From the NCBI GenBank assembly GCA_036346255.1, contig CM070619.1:39252342-39316341 (forward strand): a DNA stretch of 64,000 bases. The letters run 5' to 3'. Under the pieces are notes generated by a model. The model was not told the DNA's origin. It worked only from the letters and a program-made list of their open reading frames with translations, and did no database searches. The stretch comes from Ampelocalamus luodianensis. Taxonomy: Eukaryota > Streptophyta > Magnoliopsida > Poales > Poaceae. This document shows, in pieces, positions 23,341 to 35,305 of the stretch (positions are counted from its first letter, which is position 1; each line of letters starts with the position of its first letter). Position numbers and translations under genes: made by a program.

Positions 23341-23967
23341 TTGCAAACTGACAACTTATGGACCTCCCGACCACAATGATGACATGTTCCTTTGAAAGTA
23401 CAATCTGATGCCCGGTGCCCCTCTCCACACTTGAAGCATTTCATACCCTGACCTGGAACAGGACGCATCTGGGGTGTGGACGATGAAGAACGTGGCGCCG
23501 AAGAAGAGGACTGCCACTACTGACCAGAATGAGTGGGACGACTCCCCTGAAACTTCTTGGAAGCAGGTCGCTGAGAAGACCCACCATCCCTGCCAAAACT
23601 CCTCTTCTGACCACCGCCGGATCCACCAGCGGGAACAGAACCACCAGCGGTCTGCCTCTGCGTCGAAAGATCCTTATCCAGCTCCATCCCTCTGGCCTGC
23701 TCCACCACGGAACTGAAATCACGGAAGCCAGTCGCTCCTAGGACGTGGCGATACTCCTGATTGAGGCCCCGACGGAACCTCTTGGCCTTCTCCCGGTTGT
23801 CATTAGCCACAGCGGGAACAAAGCGCACCAAATTATTGAATTCAGTCTCATAATCTGACACCGACATTTTCCCTTGGACAAGTGTCAGTAGCGATTGCTC
23901 CATCCTCTCAAGGAAGGAATCTGAATAATACTTGGTCCTGAACTTCTCCACAAAAACTTTCCATGTG
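23341..23967 (-). pseudogene. B gag, C-terminal part with two zinc knuckles
   Basis: Starts directly at the A2 insertion. It has the Gag tail (YYSDSFLERME...FRRGLNQEYR), then a frame change near 23450-23520 and two knuckles. The first (23438-23400) has only three residues between Cys2 and His, one short of CX2CX4HX4C. The second (23384-23343) is regular. The first may be damaged by a 3-base loss. Confidence 0.85.
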
Positions 23968-26224
23968 TGTAACACCCCAGCCCAACATGAGCCTGCAATG
24001 CTACTAAACAAACCCTAATAATTCTAATCAAAACAAACTTAATAAATTTCGGCAGAACCTCCCTTGTAAAGTTAATTACACGGAGGTTCCAACATTCAAA
24101 TGAATCATAAATTAACCAAACTACCATCCGAGACATCAAAAGATAATCAAAGATATGCTACGATCCAAAGATTCCAGATGAAGTATAAAGTTCCACTACT
24201 CATCGTTATTACACTTAAACCACTTCAAGACACAAGATATAATAAAACTTTGAGCATCTCGCCCATTTAATAAAAACAATTAAATCTGAAGATCATTCAA
24301 CTTTATTTAGTTCATGTGGCATGTGTGTGACTAGCAGTGTACTTCCCCCCATTCATGTCGTTCTTGGCTCGGGTACCTAAAATAACAACAAAAGCAAGAG
24401 TGAGTCCACAGACTCAGCAAGTACAGAAATAGAAGCCATAACATCAGCATCAATATATAGAAGATCAACAACAAACATTTCAGATGCAGATGCAATGCTC
24501 AAGGATCCTTTCTCTTTATCTTTCGTGCATTACACCGTGTGCAGTATGCAACCGCCGACGCATACCCATGCTCGTGGCGCGCACGCACAGGACTAATTGC
24601 CCATTACTCCGCAAGTAATGGGGACCTCAAGCCCACACTCCACGAGTGTGGGGATCTCGGCCCGTCACAATCATGACGGGATCTCAAAGAAATACACCGT
24701 CACCACGTGACCAAGCCTCAACATGATCTCAATATGCACATGCTCATCATTTATTCATCATCCAATTACCAAAAGACGATAACATCATACAACAATAGAG
24801 CATAGACATATTTGAAGCATCCATCGTCTTAAACAATCATCATGCCAACAATCTCACTATGCCATCGCATATCGAAAAGCACACAAACATGACCAATCAA
24901 TCACAACCACGAATCAACAATGCACTTGCCTTAACCACGTGAGAACTGGGAACGTGAAGTCGGTGCTGCCTCCCGGTACTCTTTCCCACCTAAATTCAAT
25001 CAAGAACATAGACTAAGACCACAGTAACGAACCACATGAATTCTAAAAACAAACACAACTAGCAATAGCTCGCAACCCAATCCCGACTCCAAATTTCTAA
25101 TTGCTGTTCTGTACCTTCTGTGAACAGTCAAGTTCTAAAATTCATATCTTTCCGTACAGTGGTCCAAATTAGGTGTTCTTGGACTTCATTGAAAGGCAAT
25201 CAAATTTCCCAACTAAACCTAGTTGGTGAGCTTCCCTGATTCGGCCATCTAAAATCACTTTTAAGCTGATTAACAAAACATCGATTTCACGTCACCCTTT
25301 CTGGACAGCGCACTAAAACTATCATAAAGTTCAGATCGTTTAACGAAATTTCGTGTTCTTGTGCTTCCCTAAAAGCTACGACAATTATCTACAACTTTAG
25401 TTATACTGAGAACCTCTAATTCTCTCTTTAATTGATCGCAAAGGTCAGATCACTAAAACCTGTCCAGAAACTGACAGGGTTGCAGAACAGCCGCACCAAT
25501 AAAATCATAACTTTTGCTACAGAGGTCCAAAAATCACAATCTAGGACTTCATTGAAAGCTATTGACGTCCTCTACAATTTTCTAGGAGATGTCCGAGACT
25601 GAATGCGCACTTAACTATATCAAAACGTCCCTCTAACGCGATCTGTCCTAAGGAGACAGAAAACCGACATTGCTATAACAATTAAATATGCATCTAATTA
25701 GGGGGAAACAGGGGTTACCCTTGAAGAATCACCACCGAACGTGATGAACACTCACCCCAGGCCACGTTCTCTCCTTCCCCCTTTCCTCTTCCTCTTCTCC
25801 TCCTTCTTCTTGGCCGATCTGTCTCTAGGCGAGCCTCCTTCTTCCTCCTCGACACCGGCAGCGGGCAACATCTTCTTGGTTGCAGCAAGGGGCTTCAAGG
25901 GAGGAGGAGATGCTGCTGGACATGGGGAGGCATAGGAGGAAAGAGGGGAATGGGGGTGGCCAAGGGGGAGAGGGAGGGGTGCAGCCAAGAGGGGGAGAGG
26001 AGGGTGGCTAGGGTTTTGGGGTTGGGGCGCCTCCCCCCCTTCATTGGCCGGCCACCATGGCCAAATGGGCCAAGGCCCAGCCCAAGTTGCCCAAATAAAG
26101 CTGCAAACCCTCCGTTATCCGCAATTAAGTATTTTCTATTTGATCCTTCTCTTGGATCAATTTCTAAATAGTCCTTTTCTTCGAATATTCGGCTTTCTCT
26201 CAAAATCTACTATAGAGTATTACA
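23968..26224 (-). repeat. A2 3' LTR
   Basis: The LTR is 2257 bases, TGTAACACCCC...GAGTATTACA. Closely matches the 5' LTR. Many differences are small losses on this copy at CAG/CTG sites (24129, 24675, 24697, 24825). Frames at 25741-26286 are chance frames in the GC-rich leader. Confidence 0.92.
24530..24711. repeat. Hairpin row in A2 3' LTR
   Basis: CCCATTACT/AGTAATGGG around CCGCA, CCCACACTC/GAGTGTGGG around CAC, CCCGTCA/TGACGGG and GGTCAC-type/GTGACC (about 24600-24711), in the same order as in A1. The first hairpin (near 24530) is damaged here compared with 39273-39300. Confidence 0.8.
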
Positions 26225-26240
26225 TTCTACCCCCCTTAAA
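26225..26240 (-). other. A2 polypurine tract
   Basis: TTCTACCCCCCTTAAA next to the LTR end at 26224, the same sequence class as B's tract at 19620. Confidence 0.85.
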
Positions 26241-26329
26241 CAGATTTCGACCCCGAATTCTAACCACGTTTAACGTCAAAGAATAATCACAGCTGAAACT
26301 TACTAACGTTACCACCAACCCGCTGTGAA

Positions 26330-26710
26330 CAATCCCTACACTGCTCGCGCATGCAAGATTCCACTTCACAAGACGCTTCCTCTCGGACTTATATGATCCC
26401 ATCACCTTGACGGATACCAACGCTCTTTCACTTCAAGACTAATCTCGACCCTTACGGTCACGCTCCACACACGGGACTCAAAAGTAAGGTCTTACTGTAC
26501 AACAGCTCAACAAAAACTTAAGCTCGGACCTCTCATGTGCTCTCAAAGACCGAAAAACACAAGACATTGCGACTCAGCAAGTACCGAGACCGTCCCTAGC
26601 GATACGCCAATCTACATATTCTCGTGACTAAGGAACCTATCCAACACAGCTTTGGTTAAACTTCCTTTTGTACCAAGTACATCGTTCGCATGTAACCCGC
26701 AGAACTCTTG
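26330..26710 (-). pseudogene. Fossil integrase tail and chromodomain in A2
   Basis: Three blocks align by eye with B in the same order and spacing. They are 26345-26388 with B 19740-19785 (chromodomain end), the phrase 'gactcaaaagtaaggtc' near 26474 with B near 19868, and 'cttccttttgtaccaa' near 26670 with B near 20068. Spacings are 129 against 128 and about 190 against about 195 bases. No open frame remains. This ties the A family to a B-like chromovirus. Confidence 0.75.
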
Positions 26711-28628
26711 TTCCAACACTCAATCGATCACTTTACCTAAGCAAGCAGCATCTCTGTAACAAGGGACGCACAAAGAACTCACTCACAACTCACTTATCCG
26801 AAAAACTCAACTGAAAACAAAGGAGTCAAAATGCATCTAACTCAAAGTCACCTTCTCTTAGAAGAGCCCAATCCAAAATCAATGGATTTACCACGAAATC
26901 TTTTCCACTTTCCAAAATAGGCAGTTTAGAAAAAAAATGCCACACAAGCCAAAAGCGAAAACACTCGAAAAACCAGTTTTACCCCTTTTTCTAACTGGAA
27001 GGAATCACACATACCGACAAGAACCAACTCAAATTATAATTGACATCTATCATAACCACATAGTTCAAGTAAGAACTAAGAAAGCATCTCACTATCCAAG
27101 ATCACACCACTTTACCACAATCTTTCTTTTAAGAAATTACTTCTCTTAAACCATAGGATCCCAAATCATCGTGATAACGCATTAACTCTTTTCTCTTAAA
27201 TTGGCAACCTCAAACCTATGCTCTACCGATCACAAAATCCACACTTATGCAGTGGAGACTCTTTCAATCCACAATCTCGCACTCCAGCCAATTTCCCACC
27301 GAATGAACTTGTCAAAAAATTTCCAACACAACTCAATATAGATTTCACCCACTATCACATCCCTTAATCCGTTAAGGATGAAATTTTTGAAATTCACATC
27401 CCACACTCTCATATACTAGCTCCAAAGGATACTATCAATGATCACCCACTACTCGAATCCACTCTTATTCTACCACTTCCGAAATAATCATTGGCATCGA
27501 AGGTTCTAATATAAAAATGCAAAGACCAAAGTCAACCTCGAAGTCTCCTGCAATGAATTTCTGTTATGGTTGATAGGAAATTTTCAAATTCTTTCACTAA
27601 AATTTCACATAGCTCAACAAAACCTCAATCATTAACATCCACGCTCCTCACTAATCAAGTAACCGTCCCAAGGCGATTTATTTCACAAGTCTTAGACCTT
27701 CTCTAATTCACACCAAATCCAATTTAGTTACACAACCACAATATATCCGTTCACAAAACCCTAACTGATTAACCAACATTCAAATATACCCAATCACTAA
27801 CGTCAATAAATAAATATATCCTGTGTCCAAGACATCCTCAGAAATAATTTAACTCCCATAGGGTTACTTACTAATGCTGAGTCATAGTTGACAATAGTCC
27901 AACAATTTCTGCTATCCCATTAATTAGCATGACACTTAGGTTCCTCCACACCGCTACTCTCATTAAACTTCACCACCACAACTCTTCTGCACAATCATAC
28001 TAAGTATCCAATTGCAATACTCTGATAAGTTTATCAAGAGTCCATAATTTCGATAATCCCAATATTCCAACATGGACAAAGGTTTCTGGATCATAATTCG
28101 CCATAGGTTCCACTAGTTGTAACACTAATCACTTTTATCTCATCGACAACTTTCTATTTAAATAGAATTCTCTCCGAGTGTTGTAAATCGAAACCAATTC
28201 ACTTTATATCGCTTCTTCAAATTGATTGCTTCCTAAAATCTCAACAGCTTCCAAATACTTGACCACCTCCAACCAATCACCCTATTACTCTTTATAACAC
28301 TTGGTAACACAACTTGGTTAATACCTTACTCAAAAGGAAGAAATAAACAGATACAAGGTTCACCGCACAAGAAAATGTGGCTCCTCGAAGTGAGCACGAG
28401 ACCAAGAGAGACAGTCAAATAGTAGGATCTCAGAAAATAACATACGAGCCCACAGCCGAGGGCACAAGTCCCACAAGAAGAAATTTTCCACCACCATAAA
28501 TCATGAGCCCCCAAAAGATCACGAGTACAAAACTCCAAACATTTCATTTAACCATTATTAAAACAATCAACTTACTTTCTCTCTAGAAGATTCATCACCA
28601 CACCCACGTGTCACAATCTCTTGTATAC
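26711..28628 (-). pseudogene. A2 interior, unresolved fossil pol region
   Basis: About 1.9 kb, C/A-rich on the plus strand, no frame over 75 codons and no motif I can read. By position it should derive from the RT/integrase part of the ancestor. That is inference only. Confidence 0.45.
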
Positions 28629-28633
28629 CTTAT

Positions 28634-29485
28634 TGTAACATCCCATCTTTGGACTTGTGTTTCAAATGTAAGAAAATCAGTAGAAATTAAAACTTTTTCT
28701 TACATCATGTATTTCCTGTAGGCTTTGAACATCTGTTGTAAGGAGTTATGGAAATACATTGTCACAAGTCTATTTGATCCAAACTGTGATATTCCAAAAA
28801 CAATCTTGTCAAATTTTGTGATCATCCTCTGGAAATATTTTTCCTAAGTTCTTGGTATGGTATGTAGCCCCTCTGAAGAATTTCACAATTTTTAGAAATT
28901 ATTTGAATATTTTTAGAGGCAGTCAAACCTCAAAACAGAGCCTTGCAGAATTTTTGGAGATTTATTCACAGCATAAAAACCTCTGAAAATTTTACACAAG
29001 GTTAATATCTGAGTTAGAAAGCTCCTGTAAAAATTTCATAATTTTTGGAGTTGTGTTGCTATCTCAAATAAATCCTCCAAAGTCTCTGTTCAAATTTAGA
29101 AGTCAAACCTGGTTTCACTGTGCTTTGGGTTCGAGTCGACTGGCTCGAGCCAATCGACTCGGTCCACCAACTAATCGCACCGGGCCTCTCTTTAAAAACG
29201 CGTTGGATCTCAACCGTTAGATCTCGATCGCGCGGCCCTCGTGCGTGTAACCCTTCTGACCTTCCGCTGCAAGTTCGATTGTCGCATCGTTAGATCTCCA
29301 TCCAACCGCTGAGATCCTCCGACACATTCGGACCCTCCGGTTGTTGGCTTGAATCGGGGCGCTGGATTAAGATCCAACGCCGCTTGTCCTCTGTTGTAAA
29401 CCACGTTAGCAACGCGGGGCAATCGAGCCGCTCATTTCTAATCCTAGGCTTGCGATCTCCTTCGTTGTATTTTGAACTCGGGAGG
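28634..29485 (+). repeat. LTR E, first part before F2
   Basis: Matches the reverse complement of E3's right end (45263 down to about 44700): the same TGTAACATCCC start and 'gtgtttcaaatgtaa' phrase, then a GAGTC/CTCGAG palindrome stretch and 'gatctcaaccgttagatct' type repeats. It ends at the F2 target GAGG(C). Confidence 0.8.
29132..29161. repeat. 30-base near-perfect palindrome in E
   Basis: Centred on CTCGAG, with 14 of 15 base pairs matched (one C-A pair). Arms start CGAGTCGA and end TCGACTCG. E3 has a related but rearranged set, including the perfect GACTCGGCCGAGTC at 44722-44735. Confidence 0.75.
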
Positions 29486-29758
29486 TCGGGACCGAATTAC
29501 GATTCGAACCCTGCGTATACCGCACTAGTCCAGATCACGCTAGTGCACACATGGTTAACATAGGTAAATATCGATCCACACAAGCGATAAATAAAGTAAA
29601 CGATTAGTTTGAATAACAAATAATGGTTTTGACCTTATGGTCGAAGTTTACACTTATTAAGCCACGCAGGCTAACAGAGAAATAAACAAAGCAATGAACG
29701 AAATAACTCCAACGTAGATCCCACCAATTCACCACAGTGCAACCGATCGATCCCGACC

Positions 29759-29818
29759 TTAACGAACGATCGCCTTCAATAACTCCTCCTCAAAAGCAAA
29801 GCGCGACTCCTCCTCTTC
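29759..29818 (-). other. Exon-like acidic segment in F2
   Basis: Minus-strand frame EEEESRFAFEEELLKAIVR then stop (TAA at 29761-29759), directly after a pyrimidine-rich stretch. F1 has a similar short frame with the stop at the same place (52329-52327). Whether it is translated is unknown. Confidence 0.35.
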
Positions 29819-31939
29819 AGAGGTTTGGGCGCAAGTTTTACAACAAGCGTGAGTACACAACCGTACTCGCAAGACATACCACAGAATGCAATGTATAGAT
29901 GCAGGCTTATTCCAAATAAAAGGCTTCTGTGGTTCTTTTGCATAAAAGCAACATTTGCAATTGAATACGAATAATAGATTGAAAGTATAATTCAAAACAA
30001 TTAAACAATAATAATTTAACATTTATTTCCACAAAGACACACAGCTAAACAGTTTATTTCACATAGCCATATAATTGAGGTCACACAGCTCCCACTCCCA
30101 CATTTTATGAAAACTACCCCTCATGTGAAATCCCCGAGCATGTCCATGACCGCGGACGCGGCTTTTCGAATAGATTGATTTAACACTCTGCAGAGGTTGT
30201 ACACTTTACCCACAAGATACAACTAGTGTAGCAAGCACCAATCGTAACAAAACAGTTCGGAAACTTCATCTCAACCATTGACATTCCCAGTGTGCTTACA
30301 AACCGCTATACCAGCTCACATAGAATTGGTATAATACACACCGCTAGACAGGGAAGACGAATCGTCCCGCCAAGTAGTCACACCTCCACCCTGTCACACA
30401 GCCTAACCTATCCACCTGAACATCAATGCCGAGAATCCATAACTTACTAAGTTAGGCCCGTCCCATACTGGCATGTGGTCGTGCATGAAGGCTCAGTTCA
30501 ATGGCGCACAAGTTAAGTCCTTAATTGACCAAGGCAAGACTTCCATTTTCTAACTAAGTCACAAAGACCAAAAATCCCATCACATAGACCACCATGTCAC
30601 ACAGTCTCCACCACTTGCCTCAGTCTAAATCCTTTACCACCCAGTTGGTTTTAGTGCAACACATGCCATCACGAAGTAATAACACATAGCACACAGTTTT
30701 ACACGAAGTTCCATAGTCACTTAGTCATAATTAATATTTGCAACTACATGTGATGATGACTCGTGGCATGGCTAAGCAATTGTACTCGCATCTAACCCAC
30801 CCACGTTGGTGCTATAATATTACCAACTAATAACCAATCTAGGGTGACAAGGAATTATGACATACAAGGCCAAGGTGTGATAACAATTTGGATAATAACT
30901 ATGCCCAAAGCATTTAAATAAATAATTAAAGTAGAATGCAATAATTTAACACAAAGTAATTTGAAAACTGGGTCCAAGATGATCAAAGCTATGACTTGCC
31001 TTGGAAAAGGTCTATGTACTGGTCTTGATCTTGGGGTGCTCCTTCTTCCACAAAAATCCCGACGAATCGACGTCTACTGCAAAACGAGACACAAACAAAC
31101 AAAACAAATAAATAACAGAGGCAAACAAACTCCAAAAATTAAATAAAAATCTCAGATAAATAGAGCTTGAATTTAGACAAATTTAGAAATTTGAATGGGC
31201 TCAATCGGAGTTAGATGCAAAAGTTATGGGCTTTGGAAGATTGGAAATCTAAAAGAAACCCTAATTTGGATTTTCCGAATTTCCGAATTATTTCTCTAAA
31301 GAAAAATCGGATTATTGCGCAATCACGACGTCACCCTCGTAATTTCAGAAAAGATAAATAAAGAAAAACCTGACATGTGGGACCCACATGTCGGTGAGAT
31401 GGCTCACAGAGACCAATTCCTCGAGCCGGTTGAATCTGAGCCGGTGGACTACCGCGCGGCGCGCGCGTGGGCCGACGGGGCTCCACGCGCGACACGAGGG
31501 CAGGCGCCGACGCGGCGCCGAGGTGGCGTGCCACGCCGGACCCGACGACGGCGCGCTCGGGGCCGAGGGTTCCGGCGAACGGCGCGGCGTTTCACGGCGC
31601 GGTGGGTGGTCTGAGGAGGTAGAGGATGACACGAGATCACGCGGTGTGCTCACCGGTGCAGGAACGTCTGTGGCGGGCGGCGAGCGAAGAGCGGAGAGGA
31701 TTCGGGCTCGACGGGATCGGAGCTACGCGATCTTCCGCGAAACCAAGGCCACCAGGAGGTAGAGGAGCTCCGTGCGATGCGAGGTGCGACGAAGAGGCGC
31801 GCGGCACCAACGGCGGAGAACAATTTCGTCGGGAGTTGCGGCGCGCGGATCGCTTCTCCGAGCTTTTGCGGCGGCTAGGGTTAGGGTTCTGAGCGGCGGC
31901 TGCGCGGGTTGGAGTGCGGAGACCGAGGGCTACCTCCCC

Positions 31940-31946
31940 TTTTATA
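31940..31946 (-). promoter_or_regulatory. Probable TATA box of F2
   Basis: TTTTATA on the plus strand is TATAAAA on the minus strand, set in a GC-rich leader. The equivalent site in F1 is 54404-54411. Agreement in position and strand supports minus-strand transcription. Confidence 0.6.
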
Positions 31947-32240
31947 CCCGGAGGCCTAGGAGAGTCCAGGGCACGAACGGCGCGGCGCAGGCGCGGCGAG
32001 TCCCGATCGTCCCCGACTCGGAGACAATGATGACGTGGCGGGGTGGGACCCACACGTCAGTGGCTAAGGTTAGGACGCGGCGCGTGCGAAACGGTGCGGC
32101 TGCCAAACGGACTCACGATCTGACCGTTCAGATCTGATCGAACGGCCCACAATCAAAGGAACATTCGGACCGTCTGGTTACCTCATGCGCATCTAGCCGT
32201 TCATCCTCGATCGGACGGTGGAGAACGAGCGAGGCGCTCG

Positions 32241-32257
32241 GAGAGAGAGAGAGAGAG
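32241..32257. repeat. GA microsatellite in F2
   Basis: A short (GA)n run. F1 has a shorter run at the equivalent place (near 54826). Confidence 0.85.
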
Positions 32258-32946
32258 CTGACATGCGGGGCGCGCGGGGTGAGCTGCTTGCACATGAGTC
32301 AGGGCTTGCTGGCGGGAATAGGGTTGGGCCGGAAAGATTAGGCCTGAGAGGATTTTGAGATTATAAATAGATTTTCTATTTTAGAAAATACCAGAAATTC
32401 AAATAAGCAATAGAAAATAGCAAATGAACTCAGAAAAATTCTAGAAAAATCTAGAAAATATATCTGAGCACATAGAACCCAAATAAAATAGTTTTGGCTA
32501 TTGTTCCACTTGGGATTATTCATATTAAATGTTTTTGATTGCAAAGTCCAATATTAAGCTTTTGAAATTAAATTCAAATAAAATCCAAATGGTGAATTTT
32601 CCCCTACTAACTATTTAAAAGATTTTTAAACTCAGAAAATTGGGATGTTACAGAGGCGTGGCGCTATCTTAGCCGTCCGATTTAAATCGTGGGGCCCCGA
32701 ATCGCCCGAGCCTTTATCGCTGGTCATCTTCAACCTCCGGCCGTGCGGGCACAGTGTAGGACATGGGGGTGTCTTGTCATGCTTCCTACGGCCGCCCTAG
32801 TCAACAGTGAGGGTCGTGGGAGAGGTGTTCGGCTGTGCCATACCCTAATGCACGTCCACCACCCTTTTGCCTTGTCGGCCGCACCTTGTGCTCTGTGCTT
32901 TGCCGCCCGAAAAGCTTGTGGTGCAAACCCTAATGCCTCCAAGGCC

Positions 32947-32953
32947 TTATAAG
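32947..32953 (+). promoter_or_regulatory. Possible TATA box of E
   Basis: TTATAAG after 'ccaaggcc' and before a leader-like stretch. Orientation agrees with the TGTAACATCC-first direction of the family. Weak on its own. Confidence 0.4.
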
Positions 32954-34185
32954 CACGCAAATCACTTCCTGGAGTTTCTTTAGACCACCATCAAGCTCCA
33001 TTCTCAGTATTGGAGCTTAACACCTCAAAAATGGCAAGTCGCCATTGTTGACCCGGGGAGCTCCATTGGTGTTCTTGGTGTTCCAGTAGTTCTCCTTCAT
33101 GTTTCTTTGCCCTATCCTTATCTCTTTACTATCTTGAACATTTCCCCTCACTTAATTTTGGATTTGATTCTCAGGAATTGTCCAATTTGGGGTTTGTTCA
33201 AATTAATTGAAATTGGTCATCTTCTTCCTCACTCGTGAGTGCTCCATTTCTAATTGCTTGTCGATGTAGCTTCGTGGACCTTAATGAAGCTATATTGATG
33301 CTTTGGTATCACTCATTTGGCTCAGGGTGTCATTTTCAATTTTTCTTCTCCAAGTCCGGCGAGCTTCCTCCGTGATCAAGCTTCTCCGGCCATCTCTGAA
33401 GCTTCCCTTCTTCAAGGTAGCTTCTTATTAGTCCTTAGAGGCTCTGGCACCCGCTTCCTTGGACTGCAGCGGAGCTCATTGCTGTTTTCGTGTTTAGCAG
33501 TAAGGCTCCCTTTTCATTTTTCCGGCTAGCCGGCATTTTAGTCTCTCACCGCCGGCGAGGATGCCACCATTAGATTCTTTGTGCTATTGCGGTTCCATTT
33601 TAGTGCTTGGTTGGCGCCGCCGCGGCCAGTGTCGCCGGCGACGAGCCGTTGAACTTCCTCGGAAGTTTGCCGGCAAGAAACTCCTGTTTTCGTCATTTGT
33701 TTAGGAAACATTAATTGCCAGTGATTGCCTATCATTAGTTCATTAATGGTGTCTTAATCTTTGTCGTTGAGCCACTGACCAGTGGGCCCAACATCCTTTA
33801 ATCACCCGCTGGCACAATCCCGCGCTGTTCCGACATCATTAATGCTTAATCATTGATTAATTAATGTGTCGGGGTGTTCGCTGTCGGAACTCCACCTTTT
33901 GGGTGGCTGACATGCGGGCCCTCCAATCTCCTAAATCACAGCCAAGCCAGTCATTAGGACGCATTAATTACTAATCATTATCAATCATTGGTGTTTAGTA
34001 GTTAATCACTGTCTTAATGCAATCCTCTGTCTCACTGACAAGTGGGCCCAGTGCACTGTGCACGTGGGTTAAACGTTCGCGGTTGTGACTTGAAGTCACT
34101 GACATGCGGTCCCACGTGTCAGCATCTCTCTTTCGAACTTCGATCATTAGCCACCGTTCGTTTTCAGATCTGCGGCCCAGATCTT

Positions 34186-34400
34186 TGTATGCAATCGGAC
34201 CCTCCGGATGCCTTGATCGATCTTGACCGTCGATCTTACGATCAATGCTGAGATCGTGTATGCAATCGGACCTTCCGACTGTTGGTGCGCTCTGGACCGT
34301 CCATCTGCAGATCTGCGGCTGGGATTGGCCCAAGCAACCGCACCGTCCGAATGCATACACTCGTGTGCGCCATTGGATCTTGATCCAACGGTGGGCTTCT
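34186..34400. repeat. Diverged repeats of a 'gcaatcggacc' block in E
   Basis: 'tgtatgcaatcggacc(c/t)tccg' occurs at about 34185 and 34257, about 72 bases apart, with a looser third copy near 34340-34360 ('ccgcaccgtccgaatgcat'). Each copy is followed by GATC-type words. Similar words recur in D, E3 and F near their promoters. Confidence 0.55.
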
Positions 34401-35225
34401 GTTAGGTTTCGCACGCGTCCGCTATTCCCGGCGCGCGTGAGCCGTAGGATTTTAAATCGAGGGTTGGATTTTGTCCACGTCTTATCCTTTTGTTTAAGTT
34501 TGTCTGTTTATCGGTAAGTATTTATTTAACAACTGAAAATGATATAAAAACTTTAGAAACTCATAACTAATTCATTTTAACTGCTTTTTAGGTATTTCCA
34601 ACTGTAATAATTTTTGTTGTCACTTAAGTTTAATATAAAAATGGATTTAAGCATATTTCAGTTGCAGAAAATTGCGTAACTAGTAATAACTTGAATTCTG
34701 TCACTTTGAATATTCCAGAAATGGATTTAATCTTGAAAAATGCATATCTTTTTCTGTATAAATCCAATTTGTGCAAAATCAATTTTGTTAAATTCATCTG
34801 TTAGTATACTTTCATGTGGAATAAGTTTTGAGCATGTTCATAACTCTGTAAAATGACTTGCATTAGATTTACACCTTAGAAAAATCATAAGTAAATGTGT
34901 ATAACTCCAAATTTAGTAAATTCAACTTTGCTGTTATTAGGATGTCATAATCTACCTGCTATAAAAATTTCATACCTTAGATCATTCTAGAAAATTTCAC
35001 CATAAACAGTACTAATAATTAAATTGATTGAATTTAAGGCTGAGAAAGAGCATTTTGTCCATATCTTTTGCATGCTTAGTCCAAATTGCATGATTCTTGT
35101 TCCTATCACTATCTGAAATCTTTCCCTAGCTGTTGTGTAAATTTCTTTAGTTTTGGATGTATTTTGATGTTGGAGTTTCATTTGGTGTTCTTCGTTCTTA
35201 TTTGCTTATCGCCTTTTCGCGTTAG

Positions 35226-35305
35226 GTTCCGAAGGTAATTTTATTGCTGATATTGAGCCACAGCAGCCATCAGATCCTGCACTTCAGCCAGGCAAGCAGA
35301 TGTAG
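35226..35305 (+). other. Exon-like open segment 1 in LTR E
   Basis: Follows a T/C-rich acceptor-like end (cgcgttag). One frame gives an acidic, Gln/Pro-rich peptide (ADIEPQQPSDPALQP) ending in TAG at 35303-35305. The position corresponds to the segments in D (16457) and E3 (42573). Confidence 0.4.

Larger units (their letters stand above)
29486..32652 (-). mobile_element. Solo LTR F2 in E
   Basis: Same family as F1: TCGGGACC start, 'agtccagatcacgctagtgcacaca' block, GC-rich leader and GGGATGTTACA end. The right flank is GAGGC (32653-32657). The left flank is GAGG followed directly by TCGGG, as if CTG was lost at the junction GAGGC|TGTCGGG. Its length of 3167 bases is close to that of F1. Promoter orientation is minus. 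Confidence 0.85.

Noticed and set aside
31315..32137. Cluster of Arg-rich frames in F2
   Set aside because: GC-rich LTR leader, open on both strands; F1 does not keep them.
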